Notes: generated by a model from the sequence alone, not told the origin. Numbered from the stretch's first letter, positions 25,750 through 35,095 are shown. The stretch is DNA of 64,000 bases from Mucilaginibacter pankratovii (GCF_014773265.1 NZ_JACWMY010000005.1:62001-126000); one strand, 5' to 3'. Program-made: numbers and translations.

Positions 25750-27015
25750 TTAAACAATCTTGCTTTGCTTGTACTTTCGCGCGAAGTAAATAGCTGAGAA
25801 TAACGTGAGCAGTAAGCCTACCGCAGATAAGCCCATCACGCTGTTTGAGAAAAAGGATACCCAGTTGAGCTTCACTTTAAAGATCTCTTTAGACAGTAGC
25901 ACACCCACACTGCCTACATAACCAAAGGAGTCGGCGAGGTATATTAAAAAGCCCACATTCCCTGCGTACTTAAACGTGGCGATCAATCGCTCGAAAAATA
26001 CAGCGTTAAAGGGGATATAAACCATATAAAGCCCCAGGCCCACGGTTGCCATCCACCAGATGGGCGCTACATATCCACCCGCGAATGCCAGGGTTGATAA
26101 GCCAGCCAGTAAAAAGCCTATACCAATAAATACATGCGCCGTGATGAGCGCCTTATAACTATCGCGGATCATCACCATGCTGCCGATGAGGATAAGGATG
26201 ATAAGCGTAATGGGCGTTTCTGTTTTGGAGAAGATAGCGGGCTGATTAAAAAAGCCCATTTCCTTCCACATTTCGGCACCAAAATTATCGCGGATATCGC
26301 GGAAGATAGTGGCAAAAGTGTAAATGAGGATACATGCTGCCAGTCCGGGTAAAAACGCACGGACGAAAATCTGGCGCTGCTCTTTGCTCATGGGCGTACG
26401 TTCGTGGCGTTCGGCAATATCAGCGGCATCCGGTGCAGGTATCTTCTCCATTAAAAAGACAAATAACAACAGTGGCCCGGCAAATAACAAGCCGGTGAAA
26501 AAAGGCACCCAAAACTCGGTAACGCCAAACTCCAGCATCAGCCAGCCACCTGCCGAACGTACAAAGCCCGATGCAAAAATAAAGCTTACGGCAAGCGTAG
26601 CGCCAATGAAATCGGTACCGCGGCGGCCCTCCACATAAGAAAACACCACACCCCAAAGCATCCCCAGCGGGAAACCATTGATAAACAGAAAAACGATATT
26701 GTAAGGCACAGGCACCAGCGCAAAGCAAAGCCAGCTAAGCCAGGCTATACCCGTAAGCACCAGTATGGTAACCCAGCGCCCATGCCGTTTCAGCTCGGCA
26801 ATGTATTTTACGCCATAAAATTTGGCCAGCATATAACCCAATACCTGGCTTATTACCAGCAGTGTTTTGTAACTGTAGCCCCAAACAGTTATCCCATCGA
26901 ACGTAGCAACGGTAAATGATTTGCGGAACCCAAATATCATGGTATAAGCCAAAAACACCACCACGGCAGCGTAAATGCTGGTTTGTATTTTATTGCGGGC
27001 GGGAGTTGATGGCAT
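25750..27015 (-). CDS. MFS-like membrane protein (DUF5690 family)
   Basis: Integral inner-membrane protein of 421 residues with about 12 hydrophobic segments, starting IYAAVVVFLAYTMIFGFRKS. The layout is that of the major facilitator superfamily with a long central loop (about 195-220: MEKIPAPDAADIAERHERTP). It matches what I know of DUF5690, a Bacteroidota transporter-like family without an assigned substrate. It is divergent from the cyclase gene (104-bp gap) and convergent with the exported protein gene. Confidence 0.8.
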   Translation of the reverse strand: MPSTPARNKIQTSIYAAVVVFLAYTMIFGFRKSFTVATFDGITVWGYSYKTLLVISQVLGYMLAKFYGVKYIAELKRHGRWVTILVLTGIAWLSWLCFALVPVPYNIVFLFINGFPLGMLWGVVFSYVEGRRGTDFIGATLAVSFIFASGFVRSAGGWLMLEFGVTEFWVPFFTGLLFAGPLLLFVFLMEKIPAPDAADIAERHERTPMSKEQRQIFVRAFLPGLAACILIYTFATIFRDIRDNFGAEMWKEMGFFNQPAIFSKTETPITLIILILIGSMVMIRDSYKALITAHVFIGIGFLLAGLSTLAFAGGYVAPIWWMATVGLGLYMVYIPFNAVFFERLIATFKYAGNVGFLIYLADSFGYVGSVGVLLSKEIFKVKLNWVSFFSNSVMGLSAVGLLLTLFSAIYFARKYKQSKIV

Positions 27016-27119
27016 AAGCAGAATTTATAAAGGGTGAAAGATAAAGAAATTGGGGTACTTCGTCACCACGATTAATAGCCATTTTGTAACTTGGCAATAG
27101 TTTATATAGAGGCATATTT

Positions 27120-27809
27120 ATGATCGCAGAAACAAACCAGGGTGCTAACCATTTTATCGACCTCAGCCATACCATCGAACATGGCTTAATAACCTATAAG
27201 GGCCTGCCCGCGCCAATTGTTTGCGATTACCTAAGCCGGGAAGATTCAAAAGCTTTTTACGAGGAAGGTACCGAATTCCAAATAGGAAAGATAGAAATGG
27301 TTACCAATACCGGTACCTATATGGATTGCCCTTTTCACCGCTTTGCTGATGGTAAAGATTTTTCGCAGATAGGGTTGGAGTGTTTTACCGACCTGGACGG
27401 AATTGTAATACCACTGCCGTTTACAGATGGATTAGCAATAACCGTTGCACATTTAAAAAACTACGAGTTAAAAAACAAGGCGGTTCTGCTGCATACCGGA
27501 TGGGATGTACACTGGAATACCGAGCGCTATTATGATAACCACCCCTTTGTAACCGAAGAAGCTGCAATTTATTTAAGGGATAGCCAGGTAAAACTGGTAG
27601 GGATCGATAGTCACAACATAGATAATACCCAGGGGCGTACAAGGCCAACCCATACCACGCTTTTAGCAGCGGGTATTTTAATTGTAGAGCACCTGTGCAA
27701 TTTGCAGGCATTGCCGCATCGTGGGTTCAGTTTCAGCGCCATCCCGCCAAAATTTAAGGGCATTGGCACTTTCCCGGTAAGGGCTATGGCAAAAGTGCCG
27801 GTTTTTTGA
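27120..27809 (+). CDS. Cyclase-family metal hydrolase (kynurenine formamidase-like fold)
   Basis: The 229-residue protein is of the cyclase family (Pfam Cyclase), typified by bacterial kynurenine formamidase and isatin hydrolase. The N-terminal FIDLSHTIEHGLITYKGLPA and the region MVTNTGTYMDCPFHRFADGK are diagnostic. The canonical metal motif HxGTHxDxPxH is changed here to NTGTYMDCPFH, so two of its His are lost while Asp and the last His remain. HTGWDVHW and LVGIDSHNIDN follow. It could belong to a variant subgroup with a different metal geometry or activity. The promoter is presumably in the 104-bp divergent gap. Confidence 0.82.
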   Translation: MIAETNQGANHFIDLSHTIEHGLITYKGLPAPIVCDYLSREDSKAFYEEGTEFQIGKIEMVTNTGTYMDCPFHRFADGKDFSQIGLECFTDLDGIVIPLPFTDGLAITVAHLKNYELKNKAVLLHTGWDVHWNTERYYDNHPFVTEEAAIYLRDSQVKLVGIDSHNIDNTQGRTRPTHTTLLAAGILIVEHLCNLQALPHRGFSFSAIPPKFKGIGTFPVRAMAKVPVF

Positions 27810-27929
27810 TTTAATTATTGTTGATTTACGCCAAAATTGTAACATCTTAAAAGCAAATAGCTTGAGATTGTTCTAAATTGTATATTGCCGTTTTTTACAG
27901 CAAACCCTTACGAATATTCGCCACCAACT

Positions 27930-30584
27930 ATGTTAAAAATTTCCTTTACCGCCTTTTTCTCCATTGTATTATTAGGTGCAGTTAAACATTTTACGGCAAC
28001 TGAGCCTGTTATCAAACCATATCCTGCCGCAGTTCATCACACTGTTTTAAAACAAACCGGACAACAAAACTGGCCCGATGGTTTAACGGTAACGCCATTT
28101 GCAGGCCCCGATCTTACACCAAGTCCCGCCTGCTTGGCCACCGCGCCTACCGGCGAAGTATTTGTTGGTGTGGATATGATGGGCTCGCTGGGTAAAGCAC
28201 CCGGTAAAGGACGGATCATAAAACTGGTAGACTCGGATAACGATGGCAAAATAGACCAGCATACCGAATTTGCGCGCGTTGATAACCCCCGCGGTATTTT
28301 TATATTAGGTGATAAAGTGTATGTATTGCATACCATATTTTCAAGCCAAACACAAAAAGCAACCGGTATGGACCTGGTGGTTTTTGAAGATAAAGACCAT
28401 GACGGCATTGCCGATGGCCCCTCAAAACCTATTGTGGAACACCTGAGCAATCCCAATATGCTTGTAGATCGTGGTACAGACCACGCCACCAATGGCATCC
28501 GAATGGGGATTGATGGCTGGATCTACATTGCCGTGGGCGATTTTGGTTTTCACGACGCTATCGACCGCTCGGGCAAAAAGCTAACCATGCTTGGCGGCGG
28601 CATTGTACGCGTACGCCCCGACGGTACCGAACTGGAGATCTTTTCGCATGGTACACGCAATATCTACGATGTGGCCATAGATCCTTATATGAACGTGTTT
28701 ACCCGCGATAATACCAACGACGGTGGCGGCTGGAACATCCGGTTCTCGCATCACATCCAATCGGGAGAGTACGGTTACCCCGTGTTGTTTCAGCATTTTA
28801 CCGATGAGATCTTACCGGCATTGGTTGATGTAGGAGGAGGCTCGGGTACCGGCGCGCTGTTTATGGACGAACCCACCTGGCCCGAAAAATATAACCATGT
28901 ACCCATGATGGCCGATTGGGGCCGCAGCGAATTGTATATCCATCGCGTTACGCCAAATGGCGCCAGCTTCACCCAAAAGCAGGAGGATTTTATCACACTC
29001 CCGCAAATTACCGATCTGGATGTGGATGGCTCCGGTCGCCTTTACCTTTCTGCCTGGGATGGTGCCGGTTACGAGGGTAGCCCCGCAAAAGGCTACGTAG
29101 TACGGGCTGTACCAACGGGTTGGGTATACAAGGCGTTTCCAGATCTTAAAGCAGCATCTGTTGACCAACTGGCAGGCTTACTTTCCTCGGCAAGTGCGGT
29201 TACCCGTTTTTATGCTTCGCAGGAATTATTGCTGCGCCCGGCAACCGAAGCTGCTAAAGCATCGCTTGGGGTTGCATCAAATACAACTTTACCTTTATTT
29301 GCCCGTGTGGCCGGTATTTACACCTACGCCCAAATTGCCGGTGCGGATGGTGTATCAGCCTTAGTAAAACTTACGGAAGATAAAGATCTGAAAGAGTTTG
29401 CCCTAAAGGTTTTGGCCGATAGGAAAGGTTACCTGCAGGATGTCCCTACAGCGCCATTTATTGCGGCCCTTAAAGATGCATCACCGCGCGTACAGGCGGC
29501 AGCTATTATTGGCTTAGGCAGATTGGGCAGGGCCGAAGCAGCCAGCGCCTTGCTGGAAACTAAAGTACCCGCATCATTTGTTGCGCCTGCAAAAGGCACC
29601 GAAGGCCCACATGCCACGCCGAACGCGGATATCGTGCTTCCCCACCTGGCGGTACGCACATTGGTAAGTCTTAATGCGGTAACAGCGTGTGTGAACAACA
29701 TCGGTACAAAAAATTCTGTATTAGCGCTTTGGGCATTGCGTTACATGCATGATGCTAAAGCGGTTGATGGTTTAATTGCAGCTTATAAGGTAGCTAAATC
29801 ACCAAAGTTAAAAGAGCAAATATTGGTAACCCTGGGCAGGCTTTACAAAATGGAGGCACCTTATGATGGTTCATGGTGGTGGAGTACACGCCCGGATTCG
29901 CACGGGCCATATTACAAAGCCATTACCTGGGAATCATCACCCAAAATAAAGACATTCCTTACCGCCGAGCGCGGCAAAGCAAGCCCGGCTGGTAAACAGT
30001 TCTATGCCGACCTGAACGCGCGCGACCGGATGGAAATTGCAGCCTTTGGCGGCGAAGAAAAAGCGCCGGTTGTTAAAGAAGCAAAGATAGACCTGGAAAA
30101 GATCCGCAATAAAAAAGGACAGATAGGAAAATCGTCCATCGAAGATATTATGCTTGCACTGGCTAAATTAAAAGGCGATCCTGCCAAAGGCAAAGCGCTT
30201 TTTGCTCAACAGGGCTGCATTGCCTGCCACAGCATCAAAAAAGGGGAGAAGTTAAAGGGGCCTTTCATGGGGCAGATCGGCTCTATCATGACCAGACAAC
30301 AAATTGCCGAATCTATCCTGAAACCAAGTGCTTCTATTTCGCAGGGATTTGCTACTGTAACCATAACGGCAAAAGGCAACAAAACCTATATGGGCTTCAT
30401 CACCGAGGAATCTGCCCAGAAAATTGTAATGCGTGATATTGGCGGCAATGTTTACACCGTAAAAACAGCTGATATTATTTCCCGTAAGGAAATGAAAACT
30501 TCGATGATGCCTACGGGGTTGGCCAACGCGTTATCTTATGATGAATTTGCATCGCTGGTTACGTTTTTATCGCAGCAGAAATAA
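27930..30584 (+). CDS. Exported propeller-HEAT-cytochrome c protein (sorbosone dehydrogenase-like)
   Basis: The 884-residue product starts at the ATG at 27930. An upstream TTG would add 15 unlikely residues. A signal/anchor segment (MLKISFTAFFSIVLLGAVKH) leads into a beta-propeller of the soluble glucose/sorbosone dehydrogenase type (about 45-385; LVDSDNDGKIDQHTEF, GIRMGIDGWIYIAVGDFGFH). A HEAT-repeat region follows (about 395-620; AAAIIGLGRLGRAEAASALL). The C-terminal cytochrome c carries CIACH at 763-767. Proteins of this membrane-bound dehydrogenase type occur in Bacteroidota and Planctomycetes and probably oxidise sugars in the periplasm. The substrate is unknown. Confidence 0.88.
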   Translation: MLKISFTAFFSIVLLGAVKHFTATEPVIKPYPAAVHHTVLKQTGQQNWPDGLTVTPFAGPDLTPSPACLATAPTGEVFVGVDMMGSLGKAPGKGRIIKLVDSDNDGKIDQHTEFARVDNPRGIFILGDKVYVLHTIFSSQTQKATGMDLVVFEDKDHDGIADGPSKPIVEHLSNPNMLVDRGTDHATNGIRMGIDGWIYIAVGDFGFHDAIDRSGKKLTMLGGGIVRVRPDGTELEIFSHGTRNIYDVAIDPYMNVFTRDNTNDGGGWNIRFSHHIQSGEYGYPVLFQHFTDEILPALVDVGGGSGTGALFMDEPTWPEKYNHVPMMADWGRSELYIHRVTPNGASFTQKQEDFITLPQITDLDVDGSGRLYLSAWDGAGYEGSPAKGYVVRAVPTGWVYKAFPDLKAASVDQLAGLLSSASAVTRFYASQELLLRPATEAAKASLGVASNTTLPLFARVAGIYTYAQIAGADGVSALVKLTEDKDLKEFALKVLADRKGYLQDVPTAPFIAALKDASPRVQAAAIIGLGRLGRAEAASALLETKVPASFVAPAKGTEGPHATPNADIVLPHLAVRTLVSLNAVTACVNNIGTKNSVLALWALRYMHDAKAVDGLIAAYKVAKSPKLKEQILVTLGRLYKMEAPYDGSWWWSTRPDSHGPYYKAITWESSPKIKTFLTAERGKASPAGKQFYADLNARDRMEIAAFGGEEKAPVVKEAKIDLEKIRNKKGQIGKSSIEDIMLALAKLKGDPAKGKALFAQQGCIACHSIKKGEKLKGPFMGQIGSIMTRQQIAESILKPSASISQGFATVTITAKGNKTYMGFITEESAQKIVMRDIGGNVYTVKTADIISRKEMKTSMMPTGLANALSYDEFASLVTFLSQQK

Positions 30585-30595
30585 GGACAGAATAA

Positions 30596-30632
30596 TTGGG
30601 CAGGCCGGAATTTAAAAAAGTGGCCTGCCCAA
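30596..30632. terminator. Perfect 11-bp hairpin between convergent genes
   Basis: TTGGGCAGGCC (30596-30606) and GGCCTGCCCAA (30622-30632) are exact reverse complements. The right arm overlaps the last codons of the minus-strand membrane gene. No T-run follows on either strand, so it is a likely bidirectional terminator of moderate strength. Confidence 0.6.
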
Positions 30633-31376
30633 CATCGCGTTGTAAAACAAAAAGGATATCAGCACAAAATAAACTGCCGCGAAGACAATTACAGGTCTTG
30701 CACTTTTTATGCCGCTAAGTACCACAAACAAAGGAATGATCTGCAGAGCGTGCAAGCCCACAAAATGAGCTATGCGCAGGTCACCGGCAATACGGCTCCA
30801 GTTAAAAAGCGGGAGCCCGGGGCCACCGTCGGCGGCACCAACGGTATGCGCCAGCCGCGATGCCATAAGGCCGCCTTCCAGAGCAAAAACGCATGCCATA
30901 ATGATGCCCAAGCGAATACCCCACAGTAATGCGGGTGTTATTTGCAGTGGCTTTACTTTGAAAAATTTAATGCCAATATAAAGGGCAAATAAGGTTTGCG
31001 AAACGATGATGATCCCCATTAAGGCAAACACAAGCGCATTATAGGTGCTTGTGTTGTTGTAATGCGACTGTTGTCCCCGGGCTGCCTGTGTAGCGATGGC
31101 AACCATTTCAAATGACATGGCAAACGCTGTAAAGTTAGCAAAGCGTTTTTTAAGCTGCTCAAATGGGAGGTATGGCAATAACAAGGGCCAGGTTAAACAA
31201 TAAATGGCAATTGATATAGCAAATTTGGCGGGTTTTATCCAAAGGTTAATACCCATCACTTGCCTGTGGTCAAACTGCATAACAAGCACCAGTAATACCA
31301 ATAGCACAAGGTGCGCAAGGCCGCAGTAATAAAGTACCGGGCTGTTATTTTTAATTCGTGTGAGCAGGTTTTTCAT
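30612..31376 (-). CDS. Multi-pass membrane protein of unknown function, 254 aa
   Basis: There are about seven hydrophobic segments (for example LAHLVLLVLLVLVMQFD, LVFALMGIIIVSQTLFALYI, IVFAAVYFVLISFLFYNAML) and a conserved-looking NLWIKPAKFAISIAIY after the first one. A loop with AARGQQSHYNN lies between segments 3 and 4. I do not recognise a named family. The ATG at 31376 lies 26 bp inside the DUF4281 gene upstream, so the two are translationally coupled. They sit downstream of a Crp/Fnr gene in the same direction. Confidence 0.62.
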   Translation of the reverse strand: MKNLLTRIKNNSPVLYYCGLAHLVLLVLLVLVMQFDHRQVMGINLWIKPAKFAISIAIYCLTWPLLLPYLPFEQLKKRFANFTAFAMSFEMVAIATQAARGQQSHYNNTSTYNALVFALMGIIIVSQTLFALYIGIKFFKVKPLQITPALLWGIRLGIIMACVFALEGGLMASRLAHTVGAADGGPGLPLFNWSRIAGDLRIAHFVGLHALQIIPLFVVLSGIKSARPVIVFAAVYFVLISFLFYNAMLGRPLF

Positions 31377-31788
31377 TTGGGGATTTGATTTGTTGAATTA
31401 AACGATACAATAAATAACCGCAGGGGCCAAACATAAACGTGAGCACTAAACAGGGGATAACCAGCCAGTGCGAAATGTTTTTAGCCTGCGCAGACCGGCT
31501 GATGTAAAAGCCTATCAGCAGGTCGAAAGCGAGGTAATGCACCCAGCCGGCTAATAGCAGCTTATCGTCGCTAAAAAGTGTACGTACTTCCTGTATCGAC
31601 CCGAACCCACCGCCCTCGATTCCAAAAAAACCAAGTATGTAAATGCCATAAATAACAGCAAGCAGCAGCGGAACCGCCGCAGTACTCACCAGCCAATTGG
31701 TAACCTTCCATTTAGGAAGCGTTATTAAAAGCAACCATTGCAAGGCAGCAATAGCGCTGACGGCAGAAAATATTTGCGATGGATCCAT
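31351..31788 (-). CDS. DUF4281 / ABA4-like membrane protein
   Basis: The 145-residue membrane protein has four hydrophobic segments. The order fits the ABA4-like DUF4281 family: MDPSQIFSAVSAIAALQWLL, a VPLLLAVIYGIYIL segment, LAGWVHYLAFDLLIGFYISR (diagnostic in the family) and VLTFMFGPCGYLLYRLI. Plant ABA4 acts in neoxanthin synthesis, but the role of bacterial homologues is unknown. It overlaps the next membrane gene by 26 bp. Confidence 0.8.
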   Translation of the reverse strand: MDPSQIFSAVSAIAALQWLLLITLPKWKVTNWLVSTAAVPLLLAVIYGIYILGFFGIEGGGFGSIQEVRTLFSDDKLLLAGWVHYLAFDLLIGFYISRSAQAKNISHWLVIPCLVLTFMFGPCGYLLYRLIQQIKSPNEKPAHTN

Positions 31789-31895
31789 ATCTTTTTAGCT
31801 TGGGCAATTGTGTATAAAATGCACAGCACAAAACTGGCGTTTATAGCGCAGGCTAAAAATGATGTAATGTTAAAAAGGAGAGGAGATTTATTAAC

Positions 31896-32480
31896 TCAGG
31901 TTAATTTTGTGTTGGATATCCTTGCCCGGATGCGGCTGAGGCTTTGCGGCTGGATGCCCAGGTAGGAAGCGATCAAATGCTGTGGTAATCTTTCAAAGAT
32001 CTTTGGTTGGGTGGTAAGCAGTTCCATGTACCTGTCCTCTGCGGATTGGATCATCAGGTTACGTTTGCTTTTAGCCGCTTCAATAAACAGGTTTTCGGCA
32101 ATAATGCGGCCGAATTTTTCAAAGCGCTGGCTCTGCGTGTACAGCGCCTGCATATCGGCGTAGCTTAGGGTAAACACTTCAGTGTCTTCCACCGCTTCAA
32201 TAAAGTGAGCCGATGGGGTTTGCAGTAAAAAACTCTCATAATCGCCTATCCAGTCGCCTTCAAAAGCAAATCCCAAAGTGTACTCGCCTTTCTCCGTCCG
32301 CGAAAAATACCGCAAACCGCCTTTGTACACAATAACCATGCTTTTGCAAATCTGTCCTTCCTTTAAGGAAAAGGCATACCTTTTTAAACTCATGGGCTTA
32401 AGCCTTTGCATAAACAAAAAAAGCTCCTCTGGCGTAAAGTCTACAACAGCACTTAAAGATTGGGTAATAACTTCGTACAT
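31896..32480 (-). CDS. Crp/Fnr family transcriptional regulator
   Basis: The 194-residue product from the ATG at 32480 (MYEVITQSLSAVVDFTPEEL) begins as family members usually do. A TTG further upstream would add 12 residues. It has a beta-roll (IVYKGGLRYFSRTEKGEYTL) and the C-terminal HTH LPQHLIASYLGIQPQSLSRI, then RAR. No cAMP cassette or Fe-S cysteines. It lies upstream of the two membrane genes on the same strand (107-bp gap) and may control them. It is paralogous in type to the regulator at 24525. Confidence 0.9.
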   Translation of the reverse strand: MYEVITQSLSAVVDFTPEELFLFMQRLKPMSLKRYAFSLKEGQICKSMVIVYKGGLRYFSRTEKGEYTLGFAFEGDWIGDYESFLLQTPSAHFIEAVEDTEVFTLSYADMQALYTQSQRFEKFGRIIAENLFIEAAKSKRNLMIQSAEDRYMELLTTQPKIFERLPQHLIASYLGIQPQSLSRIRARISNTKLT

Positions 32481-32676
32481 ACCGGGTCGGGTAAAAATCA
32501 AATGTCGTGTATCCAAATATACGTTAATAACTAAATGGTAACCGTTTCATTGTGTTTTTGCCCGAAGCTTACTATCGTTTAATTTTAAAGGATTTAACAT
32601 TATCTTCAACTTATCTTCATATCAAATGTGGCGGGGAATAAATTCGGGGGCTTATATTTACGCACTATTATCCGCT

Positions 32677-34512
32677 ATGAAAAAAACAGGTATTTTGTTC
32701 TTGGCTGCTGTCGTTATTACACTGGCAAGCCAAACCGCAAACAGTCAGATAAGATCGTACACCGTTGCCAACGCACATTCACATAACGATTATAAAAACA
32801 GCATCCCATTTTACAGGGCGTATGAAAGAGGTTTTGGTTCGATAGAAGCCGATGTTTATGCCGTTAACGGCAAGCTGATGGTGGCGCACGATAAAAAAGA
32901 GATCAGCGAAAGCCGCTCGCTTCAAAACCTGTACTTAAGCCCGCTGGCCGAAAAATTAAAACTTGCCCCCAAAAGGCAGCTGCGTTTGCTGATAGAGATA
33001 AAACAAAACTATAAGGCCGTATTACCTTTGGTGATAGAAGAACTTAAGCCTTTTGCAGAATATATCTCGTCGCCGGGGCATCCGGGTAACCTGACTATTG
33101 TAATGACCGGCGCTGTACCACCAGCCGCAGAAATGCCCAATTACCCCGATTGGATAACTTTTGATGTAGACCACTTAAATGGTTTTACACCGCAGCAATG
33201 GCAAAAAATAGGCCTGGTAAGTTTCCCGCTGGGCAGATACGTGCGTTGGAATGGTAAAGGCGTGCTCAATAACCGGGAGATAGCGAGGGTAAAAGGAGCT
33301 ATAGACAGCGTTCACCAGGCCGGTAAAATGATCCGTTTTTGGGAAAGCCCTGATACTAAAAGCAGCTGGCTTGCCCTGATGCGATTAGGTGTGGATGTAA
33401 TTGGTACCGATAAGATAGAAGAGCTTGGCGATTTTTTAAATAAAAAGGCTAAAAATGAATATTTATCGCCGCAGGCATACCCGGTATATCAGCCAACCTA
33501 TAAAACCGATGGTGCCGTTAAAAAAGTAAAGAATATTATTTTATGCATAGGCGACGGCATGGGCCTTACTCAGTTATATGCTACGTATACCGCCAACCAG
33601 GGGCGGCTTAATATCTTCCGGATGAGGAATATTGGTTTTTCCATCACCAATGCGGCCGACGCCTATATCACCGATTCGGCAGCCGGGGCCACGGCTTTTG
33701 CATCGGGCCAAAAAACAAACGACAGGGCCATTGGTGTGGATGCAAATGGCAAACCATTAAAATCCTTAGCTGTTTACGCGGCCGGGGCGGGTAAAAAAAC
33801 AGCCGATATTGCGGTATGCCAGCTAACAGATGCCACCCCGGCTGCGTTTTACGCGCACCAAACCGAAAGGAGCGACAGCCTGGCAATTGCCGCGGATATC
33901 CTGAATTCCAATATTGATGTTTTCTTAGGATCGGCCTACACAGATTTCACCACGAAGGTAAACGGTGTGCCGATAGTGGATAAGATGAAGCAAAGAGGAT
34001 ATACCGTTATCCGCCGGTTTGATGATTTTTTAAAGTCGCCGGCAACAAAAATACTGGCGCTGATGGATGATAGCGCCACACGGCCCAAAATTGCAGGCCG
34101 GGGTGATTATCTTCCATTGGCTTTAAAAAAGGTAACCGAGACCCTAAAGAACCACCCAAAAGGCTTTTTTATGATGGCAGAAGGCTCGCAGATAGACTAT
34201 GGTGGCCATGCCAATAATTTAGCACAGGTAATTACCGAGAATGCCGATTTCGACAGGATGGTAGGAGAGGCCCTGCGTTTTGCAGACGAAGATGGCGAAA
34301 CCCTGGTGATCTTAACCGCCGACCATGAAACCGGCGGACTCACCCTGCTTGATGGCGATATCAAAAAAGGATACGTTTTGGGAGACTTTAGCACAAACGA
34401 CCATACAGGCACACCAGTACCTGTATTTGCCTACGGCCCTCACTCGGGAGATTTTAGAGGCGTTTACAGTAATACCGAGATCTTTAGTAAGCTATTGAAG
34501 CTGATAAGATAG
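32677..34512 (+). CDS. Exported fusion: GDPD/PI-PLC-like phosphodiesterase plus alkaline phosphatase
   Basis: The 611-residue protein starts at the ATG at 32677 with signal peptide MKKTGILFLAAVVITLASQT. Residues about 28-250 are a TIM-barrel phosphodiesterase-like domain: ANAHSHNDYKNSIPF, SIEADVYAVNGKLMVAHDKK and GVDVIGTDKIEEL at the end of the barrel. Residues about 275-610 are an alkaline phosphatase: IGDGMGLTQ, nucleophile Ser in ITDSAAGATAFASG, YGGHANN, TADHETGG and STNDHTGTPV. Both metal sites look complete. A diesterase plus monoesterase in one chain would release phosphate from phosphodiesters in the periplasm, which is an inference. It is convergent with a VOC gene. Confidence 0.9.
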   Translation: MKKTGILFLAAVVITLASQTANSQIRSYTVANAHSHNDYKNSIPFYRAYERGFGSIEADVYAVNGKLMVAHDKKEISESRSLQNLYLSPLAEKLKLAPKRQLRLLIEIKQNYKAVLPLVIEELKPFAEYISSPGHPGNLTIVMTGAVPPAAEMPNYPDWITFDVDHLNGFTPQQWQKIGLVSFPLGRYVRWNGKGVLNNREIARVKGAIDSVHQAGKMIRFWESPDTKSSWLALMRLGVDVIGTDKIEELGDFLNKKAKNEYLSPQAYPVYQPTYKTDGAVKKVKNIILCIGDGMGLTQLYATYTANQGRLNIFRMRNIGFSITNAADAYITDSAAGATAFASGQKTNDRAIGVDANGKPLKSLAVYAAGAGKKTADIAVCQLTDATPAAFYAHQTERSDSLAIAADILNSNIDVFLGSAYTDFTTKVNGVPIVDKMKQRGYTVIRRFDDFLKSPATKILALMDDSATRPKIAGRGDYLPLALKKVTETLKNHPKGFFMMAEGSQIDYGGHANNLAQVITENADFDRMVGEALRFADEDGETLVILTADHETGGLTLLDGDIKKGYVLGDFSTNDHTGTPVPVFAYGPHSGDFRGVYSNTEIFSKLLKLIR

Positions 34513-34532
34513 AACATAGCATAGGTTACCTG

Positions 34533-34937
34533 TTATTTGTCGATCGTGCGTCCGAAGAATAGCAGATATCCGTCGGCATCTTTTATTTCAAATCCGCACA
34601 ATCCATCATCACCCTCCTGAAGGGGTAGAAAAAACTCGACATTGCGCAGCGCGAATTCATCTGCGAGTGCATCCGGGTGCTGCACGTGCAGATAAGCATC
34701 CCACCGGGCGATGCCCTTTTTGATATCCCGTGTGTAATTTGGAACCGGCTCAACGCCAATAGACTTTAGCATGATCATGGCCGCGCCTCTTTGCACAATA
34801 CCGAAGAATATATCATCTTCGGTGGGGCCCTGGAAGGTGACATCAAATCCAAGGCAATCCCGGTAAAACTCCAGGGCTGCAGGAACATCTTTTACGATGA
34901 AGAAGGGTGCAATGCCGGTGATTTCTGCTTTAGCCAT
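34533..34937 (-). CDS. VOC superfamily protein
   Basis: The 134-residue protein has ITGIAPFFIVKDVPAALEFY, then RDCLGFDV, IFFGIVQRGAAMIML and a C-terminal GLCGFEIKDADGYLLFFGRT, which is the usual VOC layout (bleomycin-resistance/glyoxalase fold). The first metal-site His is replaced by Pro/Phe, so it may not be a metal enzyme. The substrate is unknown. It is convergent with the phosphatase fusion gene. Upstream of it an inverted repeat at 34979-35016 could be an operator. Confidence 0.85.
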   Translation of the reverse strand: MAKAEITGIAPFFIVKDVPAALEFYRDCLGFDVTFQGPTEDDIFFGIVQRGAAMIMLKSIGVEPVPNYTRDIKKGIARWDAYLHVQHPDALADEFALRNVEFFLPLQEGDDGLCGFEIKDADGYLLFFGRTIDK

Positions 34938-34978
34938 ATTAATAACAAGATAAGCAAATATTTAATGAAAATAGAACT

Positions 34979-35016
34979 GGTATTGAACATTAATTGACTT
35001 TAATGTATTCAATACC
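34979..35016. promoter_or_regulatory. Inverted repeat upstream of the VOC gene, possible operator
   Basis: Arms GGTATTGAACATTAA and its complement TTAATGTATTCAATACC are separated by 6 bp and differ by a 2-bp insertion. It is 42 bp upstream of the VOC start codon. The dyad geometry suits a dimeric regulator, but it may equally be a hairpin. Confidence 0.35.
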
Positions 35017-35087
35017 AATGTAGTACAAAATTGCATTTATGTTTGTAAGCAAACGTTTTGATAGGCCGGGAGGTACGGGTACTTGTA

Positions 35088-35095
35088 TAGTTTTG
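35088..35095 (+). promoter_or_regulatory. Putative -7 element (TAGTTTTG) of the DUF2911 gene
   Basis: Exact TAnnTTTG. The nearest TTG upstream (in GTTTTG, about 35056-35060) is 27 nt away, a little far. The leader would be about 145 nt. Confidence 0.35.
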
